Below, piece after piece: positions 22,055 to 33,329 of a stretch of DNA of 64,000 nt. The number at the start of each line of letters is the position of its first letter. Positions within the stretch are counted from its first letter, which is position 1. The position numbers were made by a program, and so were the translations under genes. The stretch is from positions 7,649,069 through 7,713,068 of the forward strand of contig OY783197.1 of assembly GCA_963678675.1 (NCBI GenBank). Reading direction: 5' to 3'. The notes beneath the pieces were generated by a model that saw only the letters and a list, made by a program, of their open reading frames with translations, had not been told where the DNA came from and ran no database searches. The DNA comes from Xiphydria camelus. Its lineage: Eukaryota; Arthropoda; Insecta; Hymenoptera; Xiphydriidae.

Positions 22055-22330
22055 TCCGAGGAGACTCCACTTATGTGGAGTAGAAACTCCAGACTCTTGA
22101 GCACAAACTCATTCTTATTTATACGAAAACTGTGTTTATACTCACTTGAACTTGTACATAAAAGTATCTACTCATGGTGAGCATCTTCCCTCCGAGGAGA
22201 CTCCACTTATGTGGCGTAGAAACTCCAGACTGTGTGTTGAGCACAAACTCATTCTTATTCATACGAAAACTGAGTTTATACTCACTTGAAATTGTACATA
22301 AGAGTACCTACTTATGGTGAGCATCTACTC
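22055..22330 (+). repeat. Two tandem copies of a 135 bp unit
   Basis: The unit begins ccgaggagactccacttatg and includes gagcacaaactcattcttat. It occurs at 22060-22190 and 22194-22325. The gagactcc/ggagtag hairpin is also present near 20360-20400. Confidence 0.65.
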
Positions 22331-22645
22331 TTAATTCTTATTCATACAGATTGGAGTATTTACTCCAGAATTTTGAGAATGAAGTACATGCTCCGCTTTA
22401 TTCATACCACCCATTATTTTTATTTAAACGACTCTCGTAGCCTAGCACTGGACAAACAAGTTTTCCTTTCCCTTTCACTGTTAAATCCCTCCTTGTAGAC
22501 AACATTTATAAAATAAAATAATCGAAAAAATTACACGTGTAAAAATTTTACGATTTCTGTTTACACTCGTTCCGGACTTTGCAACCTCAAACTGATTTTT
22601 TCCCTCGCCGCCAGATGTAGCGCCATTCGACAGATCCCAATACCG

Positions 22646-23842
22646 CAATCGGACAATGGGCGGAGTTCACGAACTGTGTGATTGAAGAGTTAAATTCTAC
22701 GTGGAGTGGTCGTAAAATAGTTCATGGCAAACACCGTCATAGCCAGTCACCAGACAGCGTAGAGAGAGCAAATCAAGATATACAAAATATGCTCATGACG
22801 TGGATGGACGATGAAAATTGCAGGCAATGGTCAGAGGGTTTCAGATTTGTATAATTAATGAAAAATAGAGCATATACCATGATGGAATAAAACGAGCTCC
22901 GTGTACCACAATGTTTGGTCATGATAAACTCATCATATCCTAGCATTCCATATATGGCACGTTATCCTTCGCCCAAAAAGTTGTTAAAAATAACAAATAA
23001 ATAAAAATAGCAAAAGCCTGTCTTAGTACCAAGGTAGACAACCCTCAAAACCTAGTTGAATATATGTGTGTCTATGCAAGGAAACTTATTTAGTCAACAT
23101 CCGGATGTAGATTAACCTAAGCTGTGATAAAAGCCCCTTGAATGTAAAACACTAACAAAAACAAAATTCAGGCTTTTTAATGGGTTAAAGTCGGCTCATC
23201 TACGTCAGCTATTCCAAAAGAGACTTTTGAAAACCTACAAACCGAAGAAGAGCTTGAGAAAGTCGTCAGTGAATTCAGTGTAGGAGAACAGTTTCAGCAA
23301 CAACAAACCGAAGAGCAGTCTATGAATAGTGTCCAAGAAACTGATAACCCGTAACAAGACATTACCGAAGAGACTGTTGCCAATAATTATCCAGCAAACG
23401 GTAGTAACCTAGAAAGTATTAAAACTGTGCTGAACCAGACTAATCAGACCAAATGTACAGAATGTGATGAGCCAAGTAATTCAACGAATGAAAGGTGTGA
23501 AGTTTGCTCGTGCAAAAAAATACAGTTAAACAGACTAGACGCAAAACAAAATCTAGAAAATCAAGCAAAGAAGATGAAAGCTCTGTCGAATTCAAAGTTC
23601 CCTCAAAGTTCCCTCCATGTTCCGTTGGAGATGCGGTCAGAGTGAAAATTCCAGACGTTGATCGAGGGAGGAGCGATTTTAGAAATGTCCTCATGACGGT
23701 TGTAGAGATTACCGACGACGATTTTTATAAGCTTGGAAACGAGAGAGGAACTATTGACGAAATATTTTCCAGGAACCAATTTTCTGTGTCTGGTCAGAAA
23801 CGTGTAGTTCTTGAAAATGTATCGCAAAAAAAGAAAAGTTAA
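22646..23842 (+). pseudogene. KRAB-A-domain-2-like integrase pseudogene
   Basis: After a one-base shift following QSDNG, the frame reads EFTNCVIEELNSTWSGRKIVHG, then SVERANQDIQNMLMTWMDD. This is the retroviral-type integrase core, with Asp in QSDNG and the catalytic Glu in VERANQ. Further blocks appear in shifted frames: HDGIKRAPCTTMFGHDKL near 22890; a C4-type zinc ribbon (CTECDEPSNSTNERCEVC) at 23455-23510; and the C-terminal module VGDAVRVKIPDVDRGRSDFRNV at 23617-23690, ending SFSRNQF-like before the stop at 23842. The order matches KRAB-A domain-containing protein 2-like genes, which come from a Gypsy/Ginger-type integrase. At least three frameshifts or stops disable it. Confidence 0.7.
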
Positions 23843-24501
23843 CAACAACTTGCAAACGAACAATCACTTTTAAAAGGTCAGGATTATAAAAGATGTAACT
23901 ATAAAACTAAACGCATTACAAACAAATGTAAGTGTAAAGCTGTAGGAAATCTTTGTAACTTCAAGTGTGCCATAGCAGCTTGTCTTGTTTGAACAAATAG
24001 ATTATTTGAGTTTTTATTTCAGCAGGATTTACAGTTTCAGTTTCCTCACTTTTGTCAAATGTTTTTTTTATTAAACATGTTCTTCTAACATCTATGTCCT
24101 TACACTATGTCCTTATCATTGTTGATATACCCTACTCTAACCAAGCGACAGCGGGTAGAACACGGTTTACCCGGTTAAAGCCCGAAACGTATGTTATTTA
24201 AATCATATTTCAAACTTTACCCATATCTCGTGAGTATTATGGAGTTTACCCGGGTAATCCTAGATTTAGCCGTTATTCTAACTTTACCCGTAACATATAC
24301 ACCAACGTACAATAATTATTATAATCGATCCGCTTTGCTTGGCAGAACGTAAACGAACGCGATTATAACTAAACTATGCGGATAAATCTAATTGGCTGTC
24401 CTCCAAGACATCATTTTACAGCGCTTATTGCTCAAATAAACTAGCGTTCGCTCAAGTTCCATCGATCACAGCGGAATCATTATACATAATGTAGATGTAT
24501 A

Positions 24502-25376
24502 CAGGGTGACACTTTGAAAACTTGCCACCCTAATAAATATCTCAGAAAGTTACAGAAATGTTCTTAAAAAATATACGGTTTCGGCAGTGGAGAGGGGGAA
24601 CCAAAATGACATAATCCGAGACGCACCACCTCCAACCCCCTTAGGGGTAGCCCCCCCAACTTTGTAATCTTAAATAGTAACCCCCCATGTGTGATACAGC
24701 GTTGGAAAGCTCTTTAAAAATGCTTTACAACAACACAAAATTTTGGTATCTTTCGATGAGTAGTTTTTGCGCAAATCGAGAAAGAAACTGCTAGAAATAA
24801 GTTGTCAATTTATTTATTAAAGGTCAGTTAAGTTACAATAAATTTTCGAAATGATTTCCATTGATTTTTCGAACTTTTTCCAATGTTGTTCTTGAAATTT
24901 TGTGACATTCTTGCGTAATTCTCTGTTTCAGTTGGTTAATGCTTGCTGGTTGAGTTTGAAAAACAACAGATTTCAGATGTCCCCATAAGAAGAAATCGCA
25001 GGGAGTAAGATCAGTTAATGGAAATCACTTCGAAAATGTATTGCAACATAATTGACCTTTAATAAATAAATTGACAAAACTTACTTCTAGCAGTTTCTTT
25101 CTCGATTTGCGCGAAAATTACTCATCGAAAGGTACCAAAATTTGGTGTTGTTGTAAAGCATTTTTAAAGAGCTTTCCAACGCTGTATCATACATGGGGGG
25201 TTGCTATTTAAGATTACAAAATTTGTGCGGGGCTACCCCTAAGGGGGTTGGAGTGGGTGCATCTCCGATTATGTCATTTTGGTTCCCCTCTCCACTGCCG
25301 AAACCGTATTTTTTTAAAGAAAATCTCTATAACTTTCTGAGATATTGGGGTGGCAAGTTTTCAAAATGTCACCCTG
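24502..25376. mobile_element. TA-flanked mariner element with long inverted arms
   Basis: The termini cagggtgacac and gacattttgaaaac...caccctg are inverted, and TA flanks both sides (24500-24501 and 25377-25378). The arms run about 350 bp. The short centre still encodes the end of a mariner transposase on the minus strand. Confidence 0.8.
24834..25021 (-). pseudogene. Mariner transposase C-terminus
   Basis: The minus strand reads DLTPCDFFLWGHLKSVVF, then LKQRITQECHKISRTTLEKV and INGNHFENLL before TAA at 24836-24834. The D in PCDFFLWG is the third catalytic Asp of mariner-type transposases, and HFEN is the usual tail. It has no start codon; the first two catalytic domains have been deleted. 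It lies between the arms of the 24502-25376 element, which identifies that element's origin. Confidence 0.75.
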
Positions 25377-25551
25377 TATGTAGGAATAGATAGGTCGATT
25401 CATGTCACATTGAATTAGCAAAAATGTCGTGCAATTTATGTAGATTTATATAATATGTATATATGTATAACTGTCCAGGTGTTTCTAATTACTCCAACCT
25501 AACACTTATTTCTATTTTGAGTTTTTTATAATGTTTGATTTAATATATGTA

Positions 25552-26837
25552 CAGGGTGTCCGAAAAGTATGGAAACGGTTGAATATCTCGAAAAGTACGC
25601 TTCAGATCGGGAAACGAAAAAATACGTATCCGATATTTTTTTAAAAACTATCAAATGATATCAAGATTGATCCCACACCCCAACCTCTGTGGGTGGGGCA
25701 GGGGGAAGCTTCAAAATCTTAAATAGGAACCCCCACTTTTGATTACATATTCGCATTCTACATTAAAAACTACATAACTTTTATTTGAAACATTTTTTTC
25801 GATTCGTGGCAGATGGCTCTATAATCGACGAAATTCAATTTTTTCGGTTTTTGCAATTGAGAGTCGATTTATTCGATTCTGCAATACAATTGCGATAGAA
25901 ATTTACATTTTTATTCTCATACTCGATATTTTTGTTAAAAATTTAATTTAGTTTTGCAAATTTGAATTTACAGTAAAACTTTCATCGTTAGACGTTTAGA
26001 AATCTGGCAAATACACTACTTTTAGCGTAACCCAGAAGCAACGACGTGGACATAATAGTTTTCTGTTCCCTTCGGGGTGCTTGATTCAGGTGAGTCCCTT
26101 TGCCTCTCACCATCGGGGTGCTTGATTCAGGTATGGATATCAGTTCCTAGCAATCAGTATTAGCGCGACGAAGGGTTAATTGCGATAATAAGGCGGACGG
26201 TATATTCCGGGAATCGTAGCTATTCTTTCACTAGTAGTCCGTTTTAATGATATCCATTAACTTGAGTACACATAACCAGGTACCGCTAATTGCCGGGCCT
26301 TTCCGGACCCTCGAACCTCGATGTATTCTGAAAGGGATTATTATCCTTGAGTAATTAGCTTATTTCCTCTAACGGAACTTAGTGCGTCACGGGGAATTCC
26401 AGGTACAGAACGCATCTACACTTCAAATTTGCAAAACTAAATTAAATTTTTAACAAAAATATCAAGTATGAGAATAAAAAATGTAAATTTCTATCGCAAT
26501 TGTATTGCAGAATCGAATAAATCGACTCTCAATTGCAAAAACCGAAAAAATTGAATTTCGTCGATTATAGCGCCATCTGATACGAATCGAAAAAAATGTT
26601 TCAAATAAAAGATATGTAGCTTTTAATGTAGAATGCGAATATGCAATCAAAAGTGGGGGTTCCCATTTAAGATTTTGAAGCTTCCCCCTGCCCCACCCAC
26701 AGGGGTTGGGGTGTGGGATCAATCTTGATATCATTTGATAGTTTTTAAAAAAATATTGGATACGTATTTTTTCGTTTCCCGATCTGAAGCGTACTTTTCG
26801 AGATATTCAACCATTTCCATACTTTTCGGACACCCTG
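25552..26837. mobile_element. TA-flanked mariner-type foldback, 1.29 kb
   Basis: The ends cagggtgtccgaaaagtatg and catacttttcggacaccctg are perfect inverted repeats with TA on both sides (25550-25551 and 26838-26839). The arms extend about 420 bp (to 25972 and from 26417). The 445 bp centre is non-coding and has tcggggtgcttgattcaggt twice (about 26074 and 26114). Minus-strand frame 26462-26734 is arm sequence. Confidence 0.8.
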
Positions 26838-27388
26838 TATAATGTACGATATATTCCTTTCGTGGATTTAGAGCAACCCTTGACGAAGATGTTTTCTGAA
26901 AATCTTTGAAAAGAACTCTATGAAACTCAACGAATTATACCTTTCAGAGAAAATCAAATAAAGTATAAAAAAAAGTATTACTGTTTAGTAATAATTCAAA
27001 ATTCTATAAATCATTTCAAAGTATTCCTAAATTTTTCTGAAAAGCTATAAATATTAATTGTAATACTTCAAAATTCCTACAGATGTTCATAAGTTCAGAA
27101 AAATTTAGGAGCGCTCAAAAAATATCGGAGAAAAGGGAGATTTTTCGGAAAAAAGTCGCACGGTGCTATTTCTGAAAATATTAACTTCTCTACATTTCTC
27201 GAATTTTCTCTGGAAAGCTTTCCAATTCTCACAATTATTTAGTTTTTTCACAGACCTTCACAGACCTGATTTTAAAGCATCTCAATGCAATATTTCATCA
27301 AAATTAACTCGATTACCTACTTCAAAATTCAGCTTGTATCGCTATAACGAAACAATTCATAACCCTACAGAATTAACCCGTAAACCTC

Positions 27389-28246
27389 ATGCTCTTTCTT
27401 TTCTTTCGTTTATCAAAGCTTCTGCTCGCCAATTCATCAGAACAATCTCAAAAAGGATGTTCGATAACGGGAGAACGACACATCCAGGATATCACCTTAA
27501 ATAAAAGTGGAAATATCGATAAAAATTACAAAGAGCCGAAGCTCTTAATAACTACAACGTTAGCCGAGAGAGACGAAGATCAACGATTGAACGATAAAAC
27601 AGACTCGTCGACAAATTCTTCAAGCAGCAATGATCCGACGATGGATGTGGAAAGAACGAACGCCCCTGAAAAAAATGGCCATTTCATGAACCCTAATGTT
27701 CCAACCAAGGATCATGTTTCTGCAGTTCATTCCATGAGATGCGAGGGGACGTCTGAACTCGTCGAAATCGAGTCCATCGCATCGCATATTAATGGAATTC
27801 CATATGAGGAGTACGTGATACGCTTCTCCAAGAATCAGAAAATGAAGGTGAAACATCCGACGGCCCTTACCTCGGACGATAGCCCTTTGAAAATGGAGTT
27901 CGTAGACGACGAGGAAGAGTACCAGGAGATGCCACTCGACAGGACCTTGGTTCTCGTGAAAAACGTAGAGAGAATCATAAAGATCAGATGTTGTAAGGTC
28001 AACTGCGCCAGTCAAACGAATGCGGTGAAACGATTGTCGATTCATACGCAAACTCCATTCGCGGCAATTGATGGCATATGTCGACTAAATACAGGCGTTA
28101 CGGTGAGTCGAAGCGGTGATTTTAGGGGCAAATTGAAGTTGGCCTTTAAGGATTGTGGTATGCAGTACAAGGCGGGGGCCAATTTAAGTGTCCCAGATAC
28201 TGTACGTTTCTCTACATCAAATATTCTACACAAAATCGATGAGTAG
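27389..28246 (+). CDS. Hypothetical protein, possible host gene exon
   Basis: An open frame of 285 codons has balanced codon use and no resemblance to the transposon families around it. The product is polar, with a Ser/Asn-rich part (residues 65-85), an acidic patch (FVDDEEEYQEMP, about 170-181) and two Cys pairs (RCCKVNC). No domain was recognised. The ATG at 27389 begins a hydrophobic stretch (LFLFFRLSKLLL) that may be intronic. An acceptor-like ttcatcag at about 27440 would open the frame just before EQSQKGC. It ends KIDE at TAG 28244-28246. It could be the last exon of a longer gene or a retained copy. Function unknown. Confidence 0.5.
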   Translation: MLFLFFRLSKLLLANSSEQSQKGCSITGERHIQDITLNKSGNIDKNYKEPKLLITTTLAERDEDQRLNDKTDSSTNSSSSNDPTMDVERTNAPEKNGHFMNPNVPTKDHVSAVHSMRCEGTSELVEIESIASHINGIPYEEYVIRFSKNQKMKVKHPTALTSDDSPLKMEFVDDEEEYQEMPLDRTLVLVKNVERIIKIRCCKVNCASQTNAVKRLSIHTQTPFAAIDGICRLNTGVTVSRSGDFRGKLKLAFKDCGMQYKAGANLSVPDTVRFSTSNILHKIDE

Positions 28247-28515
28247 GAAGAAGATATAACAATTTTTCAAAAATTTAACGAAATTCAAGTCAGAGTACTG
28301 TCTTAACCCTTTCGCTACGGCGGTCAGCTCCGCCAGTGACGTCACTGAACGGAGCACCGCGCCGCAAAATATGCACATTGCACGTCGGTAGTCTTCGGTG
28401 TTCGCACTGATGTCTTTCAACTCCACCTTGGGATTCTCTTGTATGTGCACTTTTTTAAGAGCTACGTGACAACTGTTTCGTCGTATTATATAAAAAAAAC
28501 ATGAAAATCAGTATA

Positions 28516-29769
28516 CCGTAATTTCCCATAACTTTGGTCCAATTTGAGTACATTTTTGCTAATATCTGACATTAGAATGGGTCAATCTTCTTGCTATTTT
28601 TTTTTGGGTAGGCTTACATAAACCCAAAGAACTAGTAACCTTATCGGCAAGAAAAGGTAGCCTGAAAAAAAATTGGAATTTTTAAAGTGTGGACCATAGT
28701 TGTGCAACTTTGAGCACAACTATGGTCCAAGTCGATTTCTCGGTAGCGTTCAGCGCTGGATTATATTTGGGACCTGTAACATATGGCTGGGTAGTAAGAA
28801 TTTATAATTTCGTCATTTATTGCGGCCGGGCTTCGCTTTATATTGCTGCAAAAGCGTTTTGACAATGATCCTTTATTTCGATTTAAAAATGACTCTACCC
28901 AGCGCTTTCCAGGAAAGTTGTTAACAAATCTAGGTTCATGCTTGCCGCCGCTCTCCAAGTACATTTTTATGATGCACCATAGGTCAAAAGTGGTGAGTGG
29001 AAATCCAAAATTAAACATTGTCATGCAATGCTGTGCGAAAGCCTTTTCTTTGTCTTCCGTAAAAACACATTTACGACCTGGCAAAGCAATGGAATTTTGT
29101 TTCAATGCTTTTAACTTTAGAATTATTGAGCTGCGCGGGATCTTGTAACGTTCTGAAGCCTGTCTTTGGATCATCTTTTTGGTTTGAATGTCCTTTATGC
29201 ATTGTTCCACTTTTTCATTGGAATAATGAAGATAAGGTCGTCCTCCGACTCTACGCCGTTCAATTTGTGTTCTAGGCATTGTCTGGAAATACAAAATATA
29301 GCGTAATTGAACTGAACTGTAAAAAAAACTGTTGCACAACAATGGTCCACGGTCCGTTATGGACCATAGTTGTATGCCGGAAGACGATTTTTTAAACGGA
29401 CAGTGATAAAAAATTTTAAAAACAAACAATCGCCAAACATTTGGTTGCTACATAGGTCTCAAATGTATACCGATGCATTAAGAGTAATTAGCAGTACCCC
29501 AAAACTTACCGAGTGCCCGCTGTGAACGATAGTTTGCACACTTTTCAGAACATGAGCAAACTGCGTGTATCACTACGTGCGTATATCAATTGCACTACGC
29601 GAAATATGGTTCCACAACTTCGTTCACAGATGACAGCACAACTAACGAAAGGATTGCCATCGTTTGCAGCGTTCTATCATCTCTAGTATAATGCCTATCT
29701 ATTTATGTACTGATTCGTGACGTTTGGACCAATGTTGTGTGCTAGGACTATAGTTATGGGAAATTACGG
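28516..29769. mobile_element. Pogo-like element, 1.25 kb, internally deleted
   Basis: The ends ccgtaatttcccataact and agttatgggaaattacgg are perfect 18 bp inverted repeats with TA on both sides. A motif like ggaccatagttgtgc is repeated in both orientations near 28535, 28692-28730, 29344-29375 and 29728-29752. These are candidate transposase-binding sites. It carries the 5' half of a pogo-type gene on the minus strand. Confidence 0.8.
28761..29279 (-). pseudogene. N-terminal half of a pogo/jerky-like transposase
   Basis: The likely start is at 29279 (MPRTQIERRRVGGRPYL), not the upstream in-frame Met at 29429. A Psq-type helix-turn-helix (ASERYKIPRSSIILKLK) is followed by a CENP-B/Tc5-type HTH (KAFAQHCMTMFNFGFPLTTFD and PGKRWVESFLNRNKGSLSKR). 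These two domains bind the transposon ends. The frame stops soon after KRSPAAINDEIINSYY, where the DDE domain should begin, and the element ends shortly beyond. The catalytic half has therefore been deleted. About 170 residues remain of the usual 450-600. Confidence 0.75.
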
Positions 29770-29951
29770 TATTTTATAAATATTCAGTTATTTATATATT
29801 TACAGATTTTACTATTAATATAAATTTAAAAAATGCTGACATTTTCTAAGAAGGGCGCAAACAAAATTTAAAAAATAAATATTTAACAAAGCTTCAAATA
29901 AAATTTTCAAACCAATGTTTCTTATTTTTTAAAATATTAACCTCTAAACTG

Positions 29952-30869
29952 CTCAGGTAGCACAATAACGTCGAAATGACATTTTTTGAAGGTCAGTTCT
30001 GACGTCAGATGACGAAAAATATGACGTCATTTTAACGTCGCAAAGACGGTCTAATTGCACATCCACACGACGTCAGAAAAATCACGTCATAATGACGTCC
30101 TACCGTACGTTGTGATGACGTAAAAAATGACGTTTCTAAAAGGTTAGGTCTGACGTATATCTTTTCATCGTGAGCGGTCACCCACTACTGTCCGCACTTT
30201 TTGCTGCTTAACTTCGTTGATCGGTCGGTGTCCTCGAATCCTCATCTGCTGCACACTCCTGTAGTTAACAATATTATTACTATTGGTGTTCATATGAAGT
30301 TTGATGAATAAATGTATGTTGCTTTTCCAGTCAATAAGAAATAGCTTGAATAAATAAGATTTTATAATTGTATTATTCTTTTCTCAACATTTTTCTAAAT
30401 TTATGATTGTATCTTTTGATAAATATTCTTGCATAGACGCAAATTGATATTAATAAATAAATAATTATATGAATGTTTATTCATCCTACATTAATAGATT
30501 GTCTTTCATTTACTTTAATAATCTTTGCTTTTTAATAAATAGTATAGATTATAACTTGCTCAACATACTCTGGAGACTCGAAATGAAATAATTTATTGAT
30601 TTCATAATTAAACAAATTACATTTTTATCCATTTATTCACAAATAAATGTTCAAGTCTATATATGCAGGAGACCGAAATTTTTCTAAGTCTCGTTCGTCA
30701 TTAAAAATGACGGAAAAGTTCCGTCAAAAAGACGTTGTATTTTGACGTCCAAGGAACGTCGTAAATTTGACGTCCCGGTGACGTTAATATTACAACTGAC
30801 GTCTGAAACCCTATACTGACCAAAAAATGACGTCTAAGACGTTATTCTAACGTCAGTGTGCTACCTGGG
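29952..30869. mobile_element. Non-autonomous element with TGACGT-rich ends
   Basis: The termini caggtagcac and gtgctacctg are inverted. The outer 200 bp of each end hold many ACGTC/GACGT motifs, several as full TGACGTCA-like sites (for example tgacgtcatt, catgacgtcc-type and tgacgtccaagg). The 500 bp centre is AT-rich and non-coding. A target duplication is not clear. It lies inside the 28307-30965 element. Confidence 0.65.
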
Positions 30870-31136
30870 TATAAGATTAGTCGCAAGTCGTCGCATAGAT
30901 ATCGACTATAGTCGGCACCCGTACACACAGGTCGCCGCACTATGTCAGCGGCCGTAACGAAAGGGTTAATTACTGACTTACTAAGGCAATGATTATTTAA
31001 TATAAGGGGTGAGTTGCTCAAAAGGGGTAGCGCTGTTGAAAGGAACACAAAATTCTCATAAACTGGGCAAATGCCGTATAGTCTCATAAATTCCCATATA
31101 CTAGGTGTGTCCGTAAAATAACGCTTTTACGCGATA

Positions 31137-31435
31137 CAGTGGTCCCTCTTTTACTCGCGCCCTCCATTACTCGCGCGAGAGGAGAAGTGATTGCCACCAC
31201 TCCTTCCGTGACGCCATGACTGCTGTCATAGCATGAAGTGCGCACAGAGGTGCACATGAAAATATAGAGAGGAGAACGCGCGTAACTTATCGTGTGTTCT
31301 CTATCTAAAAACCACGCTATCTCTTTCTTTTGCCACGCCTTCATTGAAGTGAGTGGGGGCCGAAGCGAAGCTTCTCTAACTCAGAATTCTGCGAATTTAC
31401 AGCCCCGAGACGCGCGAGTAATAGAGGGACCACTG
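31137..31435. mobile_element. TA-flanked MITE inserted in the mariner arm
   Basis: The ends cagtggtccctcttttactc and agtaatagagggaccactg are inverted with TA on both sides. On the flanks, gcgata resumes as tatccgg, continuing the mariner arm (compare the right arm ccggatattgcg). Confidence 0.75.
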
Positions 31436-31563
31436 TATCCGGCAATACTAGTGTGTAGCTTGGCTCCCCCCCCCCCCCCCCTCAAATCCCCCCCAAACCG
31501 AGCACGCTGCGACGTTCAGCCTTGACTGGGCAGCAGTTGGCGATGGAGCTCCCGCTCGCTTCT

Positions 31564-31884
31564 TCAGCCAGGTGCGAGTTGCGTGCAGTGATCCGTTTTT
31601 TGAGTACCAAGAACACTACCCCCATTGACATTCAACGTCGTTCTGGTCGGCCTTCGGTTAGAACGTTGTTCGTCGTGGACGTCTGTACATCCGTCCTTGA
31701 ACTCTCTGACCAAGTTTCGCACGTTTTTGACGTCCATACACTGAGGCTTATAGACTTCACATAACTGACAATGAATGTCAATGTAGGTAGTGTTCTTGGC
31801 ACTCAAAGATCGGATTACTGCACGCAACTCGCAACTGGCGGGAGAGGCGAACGGAAGCTGCATCGCGAACTGCTGCTCACTCAA
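31564..31884 (-). pseudogene. Mariner transposase N-terminal (HTH) fragment
   Basis: The minus strand reads ELRAVIRSLSAKNTTYIDIH, QLCEVYKPQCMDVKNVRNLVREFKDG and VHDEQRSNRRPT. This is the paired HTH region and the start of the linker typical of insect mariner transposases (RFLTAKN, WVREFKEGRT and DEQRSGRPS in consensus form). It lacks the catalytic domain. The first 40 residues are repeated on the plus strand at 31522-31660 (MELPLASSARCELRAVIRFL), so the gene start is mirrored in both arms. Confidence 0.7.
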
Positions 31885-33099
31885 GGCCGAACGTCATAGC
31901 GGGCTCGGTTTGGGGGATTTGAAGGGGGGGGGGGGGAAGCTAGACGCTAGTATTGCCGGATATTGCGTAAAAGCGTTTCTCACAGCTCCAGCGCCTTGGA
32001 GACCTTATTTTATGGGCACGCCTTGTATTTTATGTAAGAATATATGGGGTGTGGTATTTATCCACTTTATGAGGATATCATAAGTTCTTTTTCACAAGGA
32101 GGGTTGTGTTGCCCAAAGCGGCCAAAATCGGGCTATGCTATTGTTTTTCCCCTGCTTGATCAAGTTTCATTTTGTTTCATGAAGAGAAACTTGACTAATA
32201 AGGACACACCTCGTGGCAGCCGCCTCCGATCTTGATGAAACCCATAAATTTGAAGTTTATCGAAGAATAAGAGGTCCCTATTTTTTTATAGCTGCCGCAT
32301 TTTGGATTAAGGGGGTCAAACTATCCCTACTCTAGGAGAGAAAACCCTATGCCGTGCTGAACTCTGTTTAATTTCTTAGAATTACTAGCCCTGGGAAGAG
32401 TTCAGTCTCGACTTTTCATCTTAAACCCTTCCTGCATCTTGTACCATATATGAGTCAAGCCATGTCAAGTCGGACTCGAAATTTCCACTAAATCGCGGAT
32501 TTCGGAAATAATAACTCTATTGCGAAGGGAATATGGCACTTACGTTACCGTATTAATATTTCGTGAAAATTCTGTTATTTGTTAATGTTATTAACAATCA
32601 AACTTTGAAGCGCAATTAAAATGAAAAATCGTTTTCTCTTAAACTACTTTAGATAATTACTTGAAATTTTGCACACTGATAAAGCAATGTTTACACTATC
32701 GAATAAATATTTGCTTGAGGTGAAATTGTTTTAAAAAATGTATTTTGTATTAATTTTTTTAAAACAATTGCAATTTTTCTTGCGGTCTTCACGCTATAAA
32801 AAAATGAAACTTACATCAATTCATGCGGCAAACGTTGGCCTTTTATAATCTGCAAAGAGAACTTTGTACTTTTTCTCCATTCCGGAGATACGAAATTGTT
32901 TGTTACGCGGCGCGCTCCGTTACTGGCGTCCGCGACAACTTGATGGCCGCGCAAACTTGAGCAAAAACCGTTTGAACTTGCATGAACATGATTTTCCGAG
33001 TTTGGCAAACATAGACAGTTTTCTTGTCAGTTTGCTGATGGTGCTCGTGCGGTATACTTGCTTAAAAACTATTCGGTGTTTCAATATCATTAAGTGAAA

Positions 33100-33319
33100 A
33101 TGGTTCGACCGAAGGAATGTTGTAATCCTTTGAAAAGGAAAGGTCATAATTGTGTTCGTCATAAGTTGTTCCTCGCGCGTTACTGCCAAGTGGAATAAAA
33201 AATTCGAAGAATACATTGATCGATATATTTGTCAAATATGTCGTAAGGACATGTATAATGATGTTAAAATTGCTTCAAATGTAGAAAATGAAGACCCAAG
33301 CACCCAAGACCCAAGATAG
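33100..33319 (+). pseudogene. Short zinc-binding transposon ORF fragment, left-arm copy
   Basis: The ATG at 33100 gives MVRPKECCNPLKRKGHNC, then VRHKLFLARYC. One frame over, KFEEYIDRYICQICRKDMYN runs to a TAG at 33317-33319. CC-x-C-H and CxxC groups suggest zinc binding. The right-arm copy shows that both parts share one frame with a single TAA between them, so this copy also carries an extra A. No family identified. Confidence 0.45.
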
Positions 33320-33329
33320 TTAATACCGA

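Larger units (their letters stand above)
20398..22060. mobile_element. Internally deleted Harbinger derivative
   Basis: The left part has acgtttgatcatgagtgata (20639-20660), equal to the start of Harbinger ORF1. The right part (22010-22050, aactcagccatcacttt) equals the 5' end of the transposase gene on the other strand. All coding sequence in between is gone and replaced by AT-rich DNA plus two later insertions (21103-21338 and 21424-21818). The spacing of the two gene ends shows it descends from an element like the one at 17095-19045. Confidence 0.65.
28307..30965. mobile_element. TTAA-flanked piggyBac-type element carrying two later insertions
   Basis: The termini ccctttcgctacggcggtca and gcggccgtaacgaaaggg are inverted and flanked by TTAA at 28303-28306 and 30966-30969. 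TTAA targets and CCC starts are typical of piggyBac elements. Removing the two nested elements (28516-29769 and 29952-30869) leaves about 490 bp with no transposase, so this is a MITE. The left terminal region contains a perfect tgacgtca. Confidence 0.75.
31101..32025. mobile_element. Mirrored mariner element with a MITE in its left end
   Basis: TA flanks both ends (31099-31100 and 32026-32027). The arms share cgcttttacgc, ccggcaatactag and a long C/G run in mirror image. Both arms then encode the same transposase N-terminus head to head. The left arm has lost about 36 bp and carries the 31137-31435 insertion. Confidence 0.65.

Noticed and set aside
22055..22330. Two-unit direct repeat considered as a CRISPR-like array
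   Set aside because: Eukaryotic context, only two 135 bp units and no spacer pattern. It is a MITE-end duplication.
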